A DNA stretch of 18,462 nucleotides from DATARH01 sp035534535 (GTDB lineage Bacteria; Pseudomonadota; Alphaproteobacteria; ATCC43930; CGMCC-115725), in assembly GCA_035534535.1 (NCBI GenBank), contig DATLRS010000114.1:1-18462 (forward strand), given 5' to 3'. Below the pieces are notes generated by a model. It made no database searches. It was not told where the DNA came from and saw only the letters and a list, made by a program, of their open reading frames with translations. Below, piece by piece: positions 1-8,765 of the stretch (its first letter is position 1; each line of letters opens with the position of its first letter). The translations under genes and the position numbers were made by a program.

Positions 1-510
1 CTCTGGGACATCGGCAATATCGGCGCCGAGCCGCAGCGCGCGGCGGTCATCAACTTCACCGCCGCCTATTGCGAGATCGAGGCGACCTATCTGGTGCCGG
101 CCGGCTCGACGATCCGCAATGTCGCCGAGGTCGACCAGCCGGGCCGGCATATCGCGGTGACGGCGCGCAGCGCCTACGGCCTGTGGCTTGAAAACAACAT
201 CAAGCAGGCGCGACTGTCGCAGTTCGACAGCGCCGACGCGGCGATCAAGGCGTTTGTCGAGGAAAAGATGGATGCCTATGCCGGACTGCGCCCGGCCCTG
301 ATCGGGCAGGTCGAGAAGCTGCCCGGCTCGCGCATCCTCGACGGCCAGTTCTCCGCGGTGCAGCAGGCGGTCGGCACGCCGAAGAAGAATTTCGCGGGCT
401 TTGCCTTCCTGCGCGACTTTGTCGAAGAGGCGAAAAAATCCGGCATCGTCGCCAGCCTCATCGAACGGCATGGCGTCACCGGCCGGCTGTCGGTCGCGCC
501 ACCGGCGTAA
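1..510 (+). CDS. ABC transporter substrate-binding protein, family 3 (C-terminal part)
   Basis: The frame is open from the first base to the TAA at 508-510, giving 169 visible residues; the start lies outside the window. The visible N-terminal stretch (WDIGNIGAEPQRA, then NFTAAYCEIEATYLVPAG) matches the first lobe of periplasmic family 3 solute-binding proteins, which bind amino acids or similar small polar ligands for an ABC importer. The C-terminal half (YGLWLENNIKQARL through the VEEAKKSG/VASLIERHGV helices) is the usual end of the second lobe. About 80-100 residues, including the signal peptide, must lie upstream. No permease or ATPase partner is in the window, so the ligand cannot be inferred. 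The next gene follows after 24 bp and may be co-transcribed. Confidence 0.85.
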   Translation, partial: LWDIGNIGAEPQRAAVINFTAAYCEIEATYLVPAGSTIRNVAEVDQPGRHIAVTARSAYGLWLENNIKQARLSQFDSADAAIKAFVEEKMDAYAGLRPALIGQVEKLPGSRILDGQFSAVQQAVGTPKKNFAGFAFLRDFVEEAKKSGIVASLIERHGVTGRLSVAPPA

Positions 511-534
511 GCGCACAGAACGGGAGGGAAAGCG

Positions 535-1458
535 ATGAAGGCGGCATATCTGACGGGCCATGGCGGGACCGACAAGTTTCACTATGGCGACCTGCCCGAC
601 CCGGTAGCGGAGCCGGGCGAGGTTGTCGTCGATGTCCATGCGGCGAGCGTCAACGCGGCGGACTACAAGGTGCGCCTCGGCAGCTACAATTCGACGCTGA
701 AATTCCCTTATATCCTCGGCCGCGATTTCTCCGGGCTGGTCAGCGCGCTCGGCGCCGGGGTCAGCGATTTCAAGGTCGGTGATGCGGTGTTCGGCGTCAT
801 GGATGCCGGGATCGAGGGCTGCTATGCCGAGAAGATCGCGATCGCGGCGGCGATCATCGCGAAGAAACCCGACAAGCTCGACGATGCCGAGGCGGCGGCG
901 ATGGCGCTGACCAGCCTCACCGCGATCTGGGCCCTGGAAGACACCGCCCGCCTGAAGCGCGGCGAAACGATCCTCGTCCAGGGCGGCGCCGGTGGCGTCG
1001 CCGGGTTTGCCGTCCAGCTGGCCAGATACCTCGGCGCCACCGTCATCACGACGGCGAGCGCGCGCAATCACGACTATGTGCGCGGCCTCGGCGCCGACCG
1101 GATCATCGACTACAACACGCAGGATTTCACCAAGGAGGCGGGCGCTTGCGATGTCGTCTTCGACACGGTCGGCGGCGAGGTGCAGACCCGCTCCTATAGC
1201 GTCCTAAAGCCCGGCGGCCGGTTGGTGTGGATCGCCCCGGCGCCGGCCGGGTTTCAGCCGCCGCGCAGCGATGTCGAGGTGCTGCGCCCGCGCGTCGCGC
1301 GCGACCGCGCCCATCTCGAACGCATGAAGGAACTGCTCGCCGCCGGTGCGGTATGGCCGCCGGAGATCACCCGCTACAAGCTCGCTGACGCCGCCGAAGC
1401 GCACCGGGTCAGCGAAGGCCGCCACCTGCGCGGCAAGCTTGTGCTGACCGTGCCGTAA
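535..1458 (+). CDS. MDR-family NAD(P)-dependent oxidoreductase (quinone oxidoreductase-like)
   Basis: This 307-residue protein has the layout of medium-chain dehydrogenases/reductases. An N-terminal GroES-like domain (about 1-115, with the GRDFSGLVSALG motif near 62-73 and VGDAVFG near 81-87) is followed by a Rossmann domain with the glycine-rich VQGGAGGVAGFAVQLARYLG segment at about 148-167. No structural zinc Cys cluster is visible, as in the zeta-crystallin/quinone oxidoreductase branch, so zinc-free NADPH-dependent reduction of a quinone or enone is the family expectation. The substrate is unknown. The ATG at 535 is preceded by a purine-rich GGGAGGG ribosome binding site. It lies 24 bp after the transporter gene and ahead of a REP-like palindrome. 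Confidence 0.88.
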   Translation: MKAAYLTGHGGTDKFHYGDLPDPVAEPGEVVVDVHAASVNAADYKVRLGSYNSTLKFPYILGRDFSGLVSALGAGVSDFKVGDAVFGVMDAGIEGCYAEKIAIAAAIIAKKPDKLDDAEAAAMALTSLTAIWALEDTARLKRGETILVQGGAGGVAGFAVQLARYLGATVITTASARNHDYVRGLGADRIIDYNTQDFTKEAGACDVVFDTVGGEVQTRSYSVLKPGGRLVWIAPAPAGFQPPRSDVEVLRPRVARDRAHLERMKELLAAGAVWPPEITRYKLADAAEAHRVSEGRHLRGKLVLTVP

Positions 1459-1472
1459 AGCGCTTGTACTGC

Positions 1473-1545
1473 CGTCATCCCCGGGCTTGACCCGGGGATC
1501 TCGCGGCGACTCCGAGAGATGGCCGGGTCGAGCCCGGCCATGACG
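1473..1545. repeat. REP-like double palindrome
   Basis: Two GC-rich hairpins lie back to back: one around CCCCGGGCTTGACCCGGGG and one around GGCCGGGTCGAGCCCGGCC. The outer ends CGTCAT and ATGACG are also complementary, so the whole block is a dyad. Such elements with CGTCAT/ATGACG ends recur between genes in many alphaproteobacterial genomes. It fills most of the gap between the oxidoreductase and the NTF2-like gene. It may act as a transcript-stabilising or terminating structure. Confidence 0.75.
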
Positions 1546-1577
1546 AGGGTCGATACGATAACCGACTGGAGGAAAAG

Positions 1578-1952
1578 ATGGCCGGCAATGGACAGATGAT
1601 CATCGATCTCGACAAAAAGCGCATGACCGCGATGGCGCAAAAGGACCTCGCCACGCTCAACGAGATCCTGGCCGACGATCTGGTCTACACCCATTCCACG
1701 GCCCGGCTCGACACCAAGGCGAGCCTGATCGGCAACATGGAATCGGGCAGCACGGTCTATACCTCGGTCGTGCCGTCCGACGTGAAGGCGCAGGACCTCG
1801 GCGACAGCGTCGTCCTGACCGGCACCTGTCGCATCGGCGTCAACGCCGGCGGCCGTCCCAACAGCTTTGGCGTCCGCTTCACCGATGTCTACGCCAAGAA
1901 GGGCGGGCGCTGGCAGATGGTGACCTGGCAGTCGACCCGCCTGCCCGACTGA
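1578..1952 (+). CDS. NTF2-like / DUF4440-family protein
   Basis: This is a 124-residue single-domain protein with no signal peptide. The start helix (MIIDLDKKRMTAMAQKDLATL), the following LADDLVYTHSTARLDTKASLI segment and the closing GVRFTDVYAKKGGRWQMVTW strand are the hallmark pattern of the SnoaL/NTF2-like alpha+beta barrel, in the DUF4440 branch. Members range from small enzymes to ligand-binding proteins, and no specific reaction can be assigned. The ATG at 1578 has a GGAGG ribosome binding site 7-8 bp upstream. The gene lies after the REP-like element and converges on the minus-strand exported protein gene, with a hairpin between them. Confidence 0.85.
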   Translation: MAGNGQMIIDLDKKRMTAMAQKDLATLNEILADDLVYTHSTARLDTKASLIGNMESGSTVYTSVVPSDVKAQDLGDSVVLTGTCRIGVNAGGRPNSFGVRFTDVYAKKGGRWQMVTWQSTRLPD

Positions 1953-1982
1953 GCCGCACCAGGCCCGGCGCGGCCAGCGCCG

Positions 1983-2015
1983 CCGCCTGACCGGCGATTT
2001 CGCGCCGGCAGGCGG
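1983..2015. terminator. Stem-loop between convergent genes
   Basis: CCGCCTG-A-CCGGCG, loop ATTTCG, then CGCCGG-CAGGCGG form a 13-bp GC stem with one bulged A. It sits between the ends of the NTF2-like gene (plus) and the exported protein gene (minus). There is no T-run on either side, so it is only a candidate bidirectional terminator or 3'-end stabiliser. Confidence 0.5.
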
Positions 2016-2027
2016 TCTGCGATCAGC

Positions 2028-2522
2028 CTAATTCGACTTGGGCTGGTCCGGCGTTGCACTACTGTGGTCGCCCGAGCCGTGGTCCCCCAAGCTGTTGTCG
2101 CCCGAGCTGTGGTCGCCCAGGCTGTTGTCGCCCGGGCTTGAACCGGCGTCGGGCGTGATCGTCGCGTCGGGCGCGGTGCTGTCGCCGGAGGTGGCGCTGC
2201 TCGCACCCATGCTGCTGGACGGCGGGTTGATCACCATGACCACCGGCGTGCCATCGGCCGTCCGGGCCTGCACGAGGAATGACTCGTTGAGGACCTGAAC
2301 GTCCTTGAAGCCGGCGTGCTGCAGCGAATTCTCGATCTTGATCTGCGTCATCAACTTGGCGTCGGACGCCGGCCCCGGCGTCGTGGCGGAGGTTCCCAGC
2401 GTCGAACCGGGATCGACCGGCGCCGGCGGCTGGCTGGCGGACTGGGCGAAGGCCGCCGGGGCGGCCAGCGCCATTGCCAGAGCGGCGGCGGGAACAAGGC
2501 CATAAGTAAAGGTTTTGCGCAT
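2028..2522 (-). CDS. Small exported protein with acidic pentapeptide-repeat tail
   Basis: This 164-residue protein begins with a clear Sec signal peptide: MRKTF, then a hydrophobic Ala-rich core, with cleavage expected after AFA at residue 26. A compact segment at about 54-100 (KLMTQIKIENSLQHAGFKDV, then SFLVQARTADGTPVVMVINP) looks like a helix followed by two strands. It resembles small alphaproteobacterial periplasmic proteins with a 'GF.DV....FLV.A...DG.PV.M.I' pattern. I do not recognise a named family. The tail is low-complexity, with five tandem pentapeptides at residues 131-155 (GDNSL, GDHSS, GDNSL, GDHGS, GDHSS). The ATG at 2522 follows a GAGAGGA ribosome binding site. It is transcribed alone, divergently from the deacylase gene. 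Confidence 0.8.
   Translation of the reverse strand: MRKTFTYGLVPAAALAMALAAPAAFAQSASQPPAPVDPGSTLGTSATTPGPASDAKLMTQIKIENSLQHAGFKDVQVLNESFLVQARTADGTPVVMVINPPSSSMGASSATSGDSTAPDATITPDAGSSPGDNSLGDHSSGDNSLGDHGSGDHSSATPDQPKSN
2058..2132 (-). repeat. 15-bp minisatellite (five units) within the exported protein gene
   Basis: Five consecutive in-frame 15-bp units encode GD(N/H)(S/G)(L/S) pentapeptides. The units differ mainly at the N/H and L/S codons and alternate in two types. Such in-frame arrays can gain or lose units by slippage without breaking the frame. Confidence 0.85.
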
Positions 2523-2683
2523 TGTCTGTCCTCTCGTCGGGTGATGTTGACCATTGCCAGATGACGACGCGCAACGGCGGTTAGCAGGATCGGAATCTAC
2601 CCATCACCGGTGACCGACAGGGCGACGACCAGGCTGGTGCATGGCGGTTGCGTGCACATTTCGGGCGTGGCGCGCGGCCCCCG

Positions 2684-2692
2684 TGCTATGAT
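2684..2692 (+). promoter_or_regulatory. Candidate extended -10 promoter of the deacylase gene
   Basis: TGCTATGAT fits an extended -10 (TGn followed by TATGAT). It lies about 50 bp upstream of the chosen deacylase ATG, which would give a leader of roughly 43 nt. No good -35 box is visible at 17-18 bp, consistent with an extended -10 type. Confidence 0.4.
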
Positions 2693-2741
2693 CCGCGACA
2701 ACACGCAGCAGCGCGCGAGCGCTCACCGAGGAGGGACACCG

Positions 2742-4445
2742 ATGGCGTATGACCTGCTGATCAAGAACGGCCGCATCGTCGACGGCTCGGGAATGCCGTC
2801 ATTCCACGGCGATGTCGCGGTCAAGAACGGCAAGATCGTCGAACTGGGTAAGCTCTCGGGTGCCGCCGGCCAGACAGTCGATGCCGAAGGCCGCGTCGTC
2901 AGCCCGGGCTTTATCGACAATCACTGCCATTACGACGCGCAGGTCACCTGGGATCCGCTGTGCTCGTTCTCCAGCGACCACGGCGCCACCAGCGTCGTCA
3001 TCGGCAACTGCTCGCTGTCATTGGCGCCGGTGCGCAAGGGCAATGCGACCCGGATGGCCGAATACCTCAGCTATGTCGAAGCGATCCCGATGGATGTGCT
3101 GAACACCATCGAGGTCGATTGGGAAACCTTCCCGCAATACATGGAGCGCCTCGACCGCAACCTCGGGGTCAATGTCGGCACGCTGATCGGCCATACCGCG
3201 GTGCGCTATTACGTGATGGGCGACGAATGCCAGAAGCGCACCGCCTCGGATGCCGAGCTGACGGCGATGCAGGATGTCGTGCGCGACGGCATGGAGGGCG
3301 GCGCGCTCGGTCTCTCGGTGTCGCGCAACCGCGGCCACTACGACCCGCAGGGCGTCCACATCCCGGCCTTGTGGGCCGACGAGAAGGAGCTGTTCGCGCT
3401 GGGCGACGTGCTGCGCGAGATGGGCACCGGCATCATCCAGTCGGGCGGCGGCCGCGACGCCGAGATGACGGACGGGCTGATGGCGCGGCTGTCGGAGGCG
3501 ACCGGGCGCCCGGTCGTCTACAACAATCTCGGCCAGAGCGTGCGGCGCCCGGGCGAATGGAAGAAGCATATGGAGCGGGTCAGCGAGACCGCTGCGAAGG
3601 GCATCCGCGCCTATCCGCTGTGCTCGCCGAACACGACGACGCAGCTCTTCAACATGAGCAACACGCAGGCCTTCCGCGGCTCGCCGACCTGGCACCCGAT
3701 CCTCTTGGCGTCGGACGCGGAAAAGCTGCGCGCCTATGCCGACCCGGCGGTGCGCGCCAAGCTGCACGAAGAAATGGTCGAGTGGAAGGTCGAGATCCCC
3801 GGCAATACGATCTCGCGCGAATGGTACAAATACATCTCGGTCGAAACCCCCGTTCTCAACAAGAACAAATGGATGGCCGGCAAGACCCTCCACGAGATCG
3901 CCGCCAAGCAGAACAAGGGGATCATCGACAGCTTCCTCGACCTCGTGGTGGAAGAGAAGCTCGAAACCACCTTCATGCAGGCCGAGAACAACGTCGACGT
4001 AGAGGCGATGCGCGAGATCCTGAACTTCCCGAATGCCCTCATTGGCCTGTCGGACGGCGGCGCGCATGTGCAGTTCCACGGCGGCTACGGGTTCTCGACG
4101 CGGCTGCTCGGCGAATGGGTGCGCGAGAAGGGGGTGATGAGCCTCGAACAGGCGGTGCGGCGCCTCACCTTCGACTCGGCCTCGACCTTCGGTCTCTACG
4201 ACCGCGGCCTGTTGCGCCCGGGGATGACCGCCGACATCACGATCTTCGACCCCGACACGGTGAAGCCGCTGCCCGAGTTCATCGTGCACGACTTCCCGGC
4301 GGGCGGCTGGCGCTTCAAGGAGCCGGCCCAGGGCATCTACGCCACCTTCGTCAACGGCCAGATGCTGATGAAGGACGGCAATCACACCGGCAACCTGCCG
4401 GGCCGCGTGCTGCGCAACTCGCGCTATCAGGCCAACCACGGCTAG
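2742..4445 (+). CDS. N-acyl-D-amino-acid deacylase-type amidohydrolase
   Basis: From the ATG at 2742 the product is 567 residues. This start has a GAGGAGGG ribosome binding site and begins with the standard MAYDLLIKNGRIVDGSG strand; the frame is open 44 codons further upstream but lacks a site there. The metal site HCHYDAQ is at 61-67 (H61, H63), a candidate bridging Cys is C90 in IGNCSLSLAP, GHTAVR is at 150-155, and SDGGAHVQFHGG is at 437-448 with D438 as probable catalytic base. The end returns to the beta-sandwich (LLRPGMTADITIFDPDTV). This is the D-aminoacylase branch of the amidohydrolase superfamily, which hydrolyses N-acyl-D-amino acids or related amides using zinc. The substrate is not predictable. 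It is probably cytosolic, as no signal peptide is seen. Confidence 0.88.
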   Translation: MAYDLLIKNGRIVDGSGMPSFHGDVAVKNGKIVELGKLSGAAGQTVDAEGRVVSPGFIDNHCHYDAQVTWDPLCSFSSDHGATSVVIGNCSLSLAPVRKGNATRMAEYLSYVEAIPMDVLNTIEVDWETFPQYMERLDRNLGVNVGTLIGHTAVRYYVMGDECQKRTASDAELTAMQDVVRDGMEGGALGLSVSRNRGHYDPQGVHIPALWADEKELFALGDVLREMGTGIIQSGGGRDAEMTDGLMARLSEATGRPVVYNNLGQSVRRPGEWKKHMERVSETAAKGIRAYPLCSPNTTTQLFNMSNTQAFRGSPTWHPILLASDAEKLRAYADPAVRAKLHEEMVEWKVEIPGNTISREWYKYISVETPVLNKNKWMAGKTLHEIAAKQNKGIIDSFLDLVVEEKLETTFMQAENNVDVEAMREILNFPNALIGLSDGGAHVQFHGGYGFSTRLLGEWVREKGVMSLEQAVRRLTFDSASTFGLYDRGLLRPGMTADITIFDPDTVKPLPEFIVHDFPAGGWRFKEPAQGIYATFVNGQMLMKDGNHTGNLPGRVLRNSRYQANHG

Positions 4446-4504
4446 GCTGGTAGCGCGGGCGTTGAAAACACCTTTCCCGGCGCCGCCGGCCACCATCTTC
4501 GCTT

Positions 4505-4556
4505 TACCGGCGAAAGCCGGTATCCATGGCGGAAATGGGTCCCGGCTTTCGCCGGG
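4505..4556. repeat. REP-like palindrome
   Basis: CCGGCGAAAGCCGG is matched in inverse by CCCGGCTTTCGCCGGG about 20 bp later, with the ATCCAT/ATGGGT shoulders also near-complementary. It lies in the 412-bp gap between the deacylase and aldolase genes. A degenerate half copy (CACCTTTCCCGGCG) precedes it at about 4470-4483. Confidence 0.7.
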
Positions 4557-4617
4557 AAGGTGTGTTGGGACGCTAGGCAAGATTCGTTTGGCTGGGCCAC
4601 TGTTGACCGGCCGGCCC

Positions 4618-4718
4618 GCCCCTCACCCTGCCCTCTCCCCGCTTGCGGGGCGAGGGTTCTGACGGTGCGCGCTCCTCTCCCTCGCCCCGCTTGCGGGGAG
4701 AGGGTTGGGGTGAGGGGC
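4618..4718. repeat. Large intergenic inverted repeat built of two hairpins
   Basis: CCCCTCACCCTGCCCTCTCC at the left end is answered by GGAGAGGGTTGGGGTGAGGGG at the right end. Each half holds its own hairpin around CCCCGC-TTGC-GGGG. Elements with CCCTCACCC ends and a CCGCTTGCGG core are a recurrent intergenic family in alpha- and betaproteobacteria. No protein is encoded. The rest of the 4446-4857 gap holds a second palindrome and a terminator and is otherwise featureless. Confidence 0.75.
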
Positions 4719-4795
4719 TGATTGCCCCCGGCCCAGCAATCGTGTGACAAATCGCTGAATTGCTGCTTAGGTTGCGCCGCTGATCGCCCAAGGCG

Positions 4796-4829
4796 AGCCC
4801 TCTGCGCCTGGCGGAGAGGGCTTTTTCTT
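4796..4829 (+). terminator. Intrinsic terminator / possible attenuator ahead of the aldolase gene
   Basis: AGCCCTCT and AGAGGGCT form an 8-bp stem, extended by GCGC/GGCG pairing with one mismatch and a short loop. TTTTTCTT follows at 4822-4829. This is a textbook Rho-independent terminator on the plus strand. It ends only about 17 bp before the ribosome binding site of the next gene and about 350 bp after the previous stop. A small TCGCC-CAA-GGCGA hairpin (4784-4796) abuts its 5' arm. Confidence 0.75.
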
Positions 4830-4857
4830 GCGCCGGCAACCCGGTGAGGAGGGAAAC

Positions 4858-5643
4858 ATGGCGGCGGTTCTGACAAATGCCGCGCGCGAGCGGCTGGCGG
4901 CCGGCGAACTGGCGCTCGGCGTCATCCTGCGCCAGGCGCGCACCGTCGACATCGCGCCGATCATGCAATCCTGCGGCTTTGACTGGCTGTTCCTCGACCT
5001 CGAGCACAATTCGATGGACCTCGACACCGCGGTGCAGATCGCGGTCGCCGCGCTCGGCGCCGGCATCGCACCGATCGCGCGGGTGCCGGCCGGGCAGTTG
5101 TGGCTGGCGACCCGCTTTCTCGACGGCGGCGGGCTCGGCATTGTCGTGCCGCATGTCGACACCGCCGAGGAGGCGCGGGCAATCGCGCAGGCGCTGCATT
5201 ACCCGCCGCAGGGCCATCGCTCGGTCGCCGGCGGACTGCCGCATTTCGGCTACCGGAAGGTCGCTCTCGCCGAGACCTGCGCCGCGCTCAACGCCGCCAC
5301 CTTCGTCATCGTGATGCTGGAAACCCCGACCGCGATCGCCAACGCGGCGGCGATCGCCGTCGTGCCCGGCATCGACTGCCTGCTGATCGGCAGCAACGAC
5401 CTGGCGATGGAGCTCGGCATTCCCGGCGCCTTCGCCGACCCGCGCATCGCGGCGGCCTATCAGGCGGTGTGCGAAGCGTGCCGGGCGCACGGCAAGTTTG
5501 CCGGCGTCGGCGGCATCGCCGAGGAGGCGCTCTTGCGGCGCTATATCGGCATGGGCGTGCGCGTCGTGCTGCCGGGCAGCGATCTCAGCTTCATGATCGA
5601 AGCCGCGAGCGCCAGCGCCACGGCGATGCGCTCCTGCCTCTGA
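4858..5643 (+). CDS. HpcH/HpaI-family class II aldolase
   Basis: This 261-residue protein carries the family landmarks in order: FDWLFLDLEHNSMDLDTAVQ (41-60, E49 and H50), IARVP (R75, matching the active-site Arg of HpcH), VVPHVDTAEEARA (97-109), PPQGHRS (116-122), VMLETPTAI (E155, predicted metal ligand), and LLIGSNDLAMELG (D181, predicted metal ligand). The family cleaves 4-hydroxy-2-oxo acids to pyruvate and an aldehyde using a divalent metal; relatives act on hydroxy-oxo-heptanedioate or keto-deoxy sugar acids. The substrate is unknown. The ATG at 4858 has a strong GAGGAGG site. A TTG ten codons upstream overlaps that site region and is unlikely. No regulator or partner enzyme is adjacent. 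Confidence 0.88.
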   Translation: MAAVLTNAARERLAAGELALGVILRQARTVDIAPIMQSCGFDWLFLDLEHNSMDLDTAVQIAVAALGAGIAPIARVPAGQLWLATRFLDGGGLGIVVPHVDTAEEARAIAQALHYPPQGHRSVAGGLPHFGYRKVALAETCAALNAATFVIVMLETPTAIANAAAIAVVPGIDCLLIGSNDLAMELGIPGAFADPRIAAAYQAVCEACRAHGKFAGVGGIAEEALLRRYIGMGVRVVLPGSDLSFMIEAASASATAMRSCL

Positions 5644-5676
5644 TCGGCGGGAGGCGGGAGGCGAACAAGCGAATGT

Positions 5677-5712
5677 AAAAAATTGCGCCGCCCGACGGAT
5701 CGAGCGGCGCAA
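5677..5712 (-). terminator. Intrinsic terminator of the PEP-CTERM gene
   Basis: Read on the minus strand, TTGCGCCGC and GCGGCGCAA form a perfect 9-bp stem with a 12-nt loop, immediately followed by six T residues (the A-run at 5677-5682). It lies 21 bp after the stop codon of the PEP-CTERM gene. Confidence 0.85.
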
Positions 5713-5732
5713 GGAGTTGGGTTCTTGTCGTG

Positions 5733-6482
5733 TCAGACTTGGCGACGCCGCAGGCCCAGCAGACCGAGGCTCGCAAGCGCGGTGCCGAGCAGCGCGAGGC
5801 TGCCGGGCTCCGGGACCGGTTCCCCGGTTCCGCCGATAAGCCCGGTATTGGTGAACACCGTCTGTCCGATGTCACCGCCCGTGCATTGAGCGCCGCCCGT
5901 GGCGACTTCGCAGCCATAGGCGAGGATGTACGAACCGGCGCCGGCCGTCGTATCGATCGTGATCGGGTTGTTCGTCGGCGACAGGGCCGTATCCAGCGCA
6001 AACGCGTAGAGCGTGTAGCTGGAAGGCGCCGCAAAGCCGTTCGCCACATCGGCGGCCGACCAATTGCCGAAACTCTCCGAACCGCCGGAGGAGAGACCAA
6101 GCTGATCGAAGGCGCTCCCGGTCGAGGATGACGTGAACGAAGCGGTGGTCGCGGTCAGACCATAGGTGCCCAGGGTCGCCGTGGGACACGCCGAAGGCGT
6201 AGCGCAACCGCTGAAGCTGATGGTGGGCGTGCCGGAACCATATTCACCGACGATGATCAGCAACGGGTTCTGCAGGGTATGATTGCCCGCCACGCCGACG
6301 CCAAACGCGGTGGGATCGGCGATGCTATTGGGATCCCCGCCCGCCGCGGAGGTATCGGTGGTTGATTGCTGGACGAAGAGCTGGGGATCGATGACCTGGG
6401 CGTTCGCGGGCGCGGCGGCGAGCGCCAGCGCCAGGACCGCACCGGCCACCCCCGATATGCCGATTAATGATGATCTGCGCAT
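5733..6482 (-). CDS. PEP-CTERM sorting domain-containing exported protein
   Basis: This 249-residue protein has an N-terminal signal peptide (MRRSSLIGISGVAG, then an Ala/Leu core ending ANA at about 28). The C-terminal tripartite sorting signal is at 223-249: VPEPGS, a hydrophobic helix (LALLGTALASLGLLGL), then RRR-Q-V. In this class the protein is exported by Sec, recognised at PEP by an exosortase (EpsH/XrtA family), cleaved and retained at or released from the cell surface. The mature part is Ser/Thr/Gly-rich with four Cys (two in CATPSACP, two in CEVATGGAQC), typical of secreted, possibly glycosylated PEP-CTERM proteins; its role is unknown. AGGAG precedes the ATG at 6482. A sigma-54-type promoter and an IHF-like site lie just upstream and a terminator lies downstream, so it appears monocistronic. 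Confidence 0.93.
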   Translation of the reverse strand: MRRSSLIGISGVAGAVLALALAAAPANAQVIDPQLFVQQSTTDTSAAGGDPNSIADPTAFGVGVAGNHTLQNPLLIIVGEYGSGTPTISFSGCATPSACPTATLGTYGLTATTASFTSSSTGSAFDQLGLSSGGSESFGNWSAADVANGFAAPSSYTLYAFALDTALSPTNNPITIDTTAGAGSYILAYGCEVATGGAQCTGGDIGQTVFTNTGLIGGTGEPVPEPGSLALLGTALASLGLLGLRRRQV

Positions 6483-6522
6483 TGCCGCTTACTCCTGCAT
6501 AAAGCCTTGTCGGCTCAATAAG

Positions 6523-6538
6523 TGCAACGGCCGTGCCA
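6523..6538 (-). promoter_or_regulatory. Sigma-54 (RpoN) -24/-12 promoter of the PEP-CTERM gene
   Basis: On the minus strand the site reads TGGCACG-GCCG-TTGCA, an exact match to the RpoN consensus TGGCACG-N4-TTGCW with correct GG-to-GC spacing. The start of transcription would fall near 6512. That gives a leader of about 30 nt which still includes the AGGAG ribosome binding site. Confidence 0.8.
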
Positions 6539-6544
6539 CCGCCG

Positions 6545-6557
6545 TAAAACATTGATA
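6545..6557 (-). promoter_or_regulatory. Candidate IHF binding site upstream of the sigma-54 promoter
   Basis: On the minus strand TATCAATGTTTTA matches the IHF consensus WATCAANNNNTTR at every fixed position. It lies immediately upstream of the -24 element, in a short AT-rich patch (about 6544-6570). IHF bending between a distal activator and sigma-54 holoenzyme is a common arrangement. The same patch is an imperfect palindrome (ACATTGATATAATTGT, 6549-6564), so another protein could bind here instead. Confidence 0.5.
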
Positions 6558-6658
6558 TAATTGTAAAAAATGGCTGTTAGGACACCCGTCCCGGCGCCGC
6601 CGTAAAGGGTTCCGACACGCCGTTTCAGGGATCGCCGGCCGTCTGGCCGCGGGCGGCG

Positions 6659-8584
<1,926 letters not shown>

Positions 8585-8685
8585 GCCCTCGCTCCGTTGT
8601 GCATCGCCGCGATTTTGCGACGACAGGATTGAACGCTTGCGCCGACGCAGCGTTCCCATTTGGCGCCCCGGTCGCGCCCCGGGTC

Positions 8686-8719
8686 GCGCCGGGGATGGCG
8701 CGCCGGGGATGGCGCGCCG
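8686..8719. repeat. 14-bp tandem repeat, 2.4 copies
   Basis: GCGCCGGGGATGGC is repeated twice head to tail (8686-8699, 8700-8713), followed by GCGCCG. It lies in the 181-bp divergent gap between the amidotransferase and beta-helix genes. A related GCGCCCCGG motif precedes it. No promoter consensus could be assigned in this gap. Confidence 0.7.
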
Positions 8720-8765
8720 CCAGTCCGATTGCGCCGACACGCGCGTCGTCACGAGGAGAGCGGCA

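Noticed and set aside
3018..4580. A 520-codon minus-strand frame opposite the deacylase
   Set aside because: It is rich in His/Arg/Val shadow composition, has no domain pattern, and lies over a gene with clear catalytic motifs on the other strand.
6498..6527. A sigma-70-like pair TTGCAC-18-TTTATG (minus strand) upstream of the PEP-CTERM gene
   Set aside because: Its start of transcription would fall inside the ribosome binding site; the TTGCA is better explained as the -12 element of the sigma-54 promoter.
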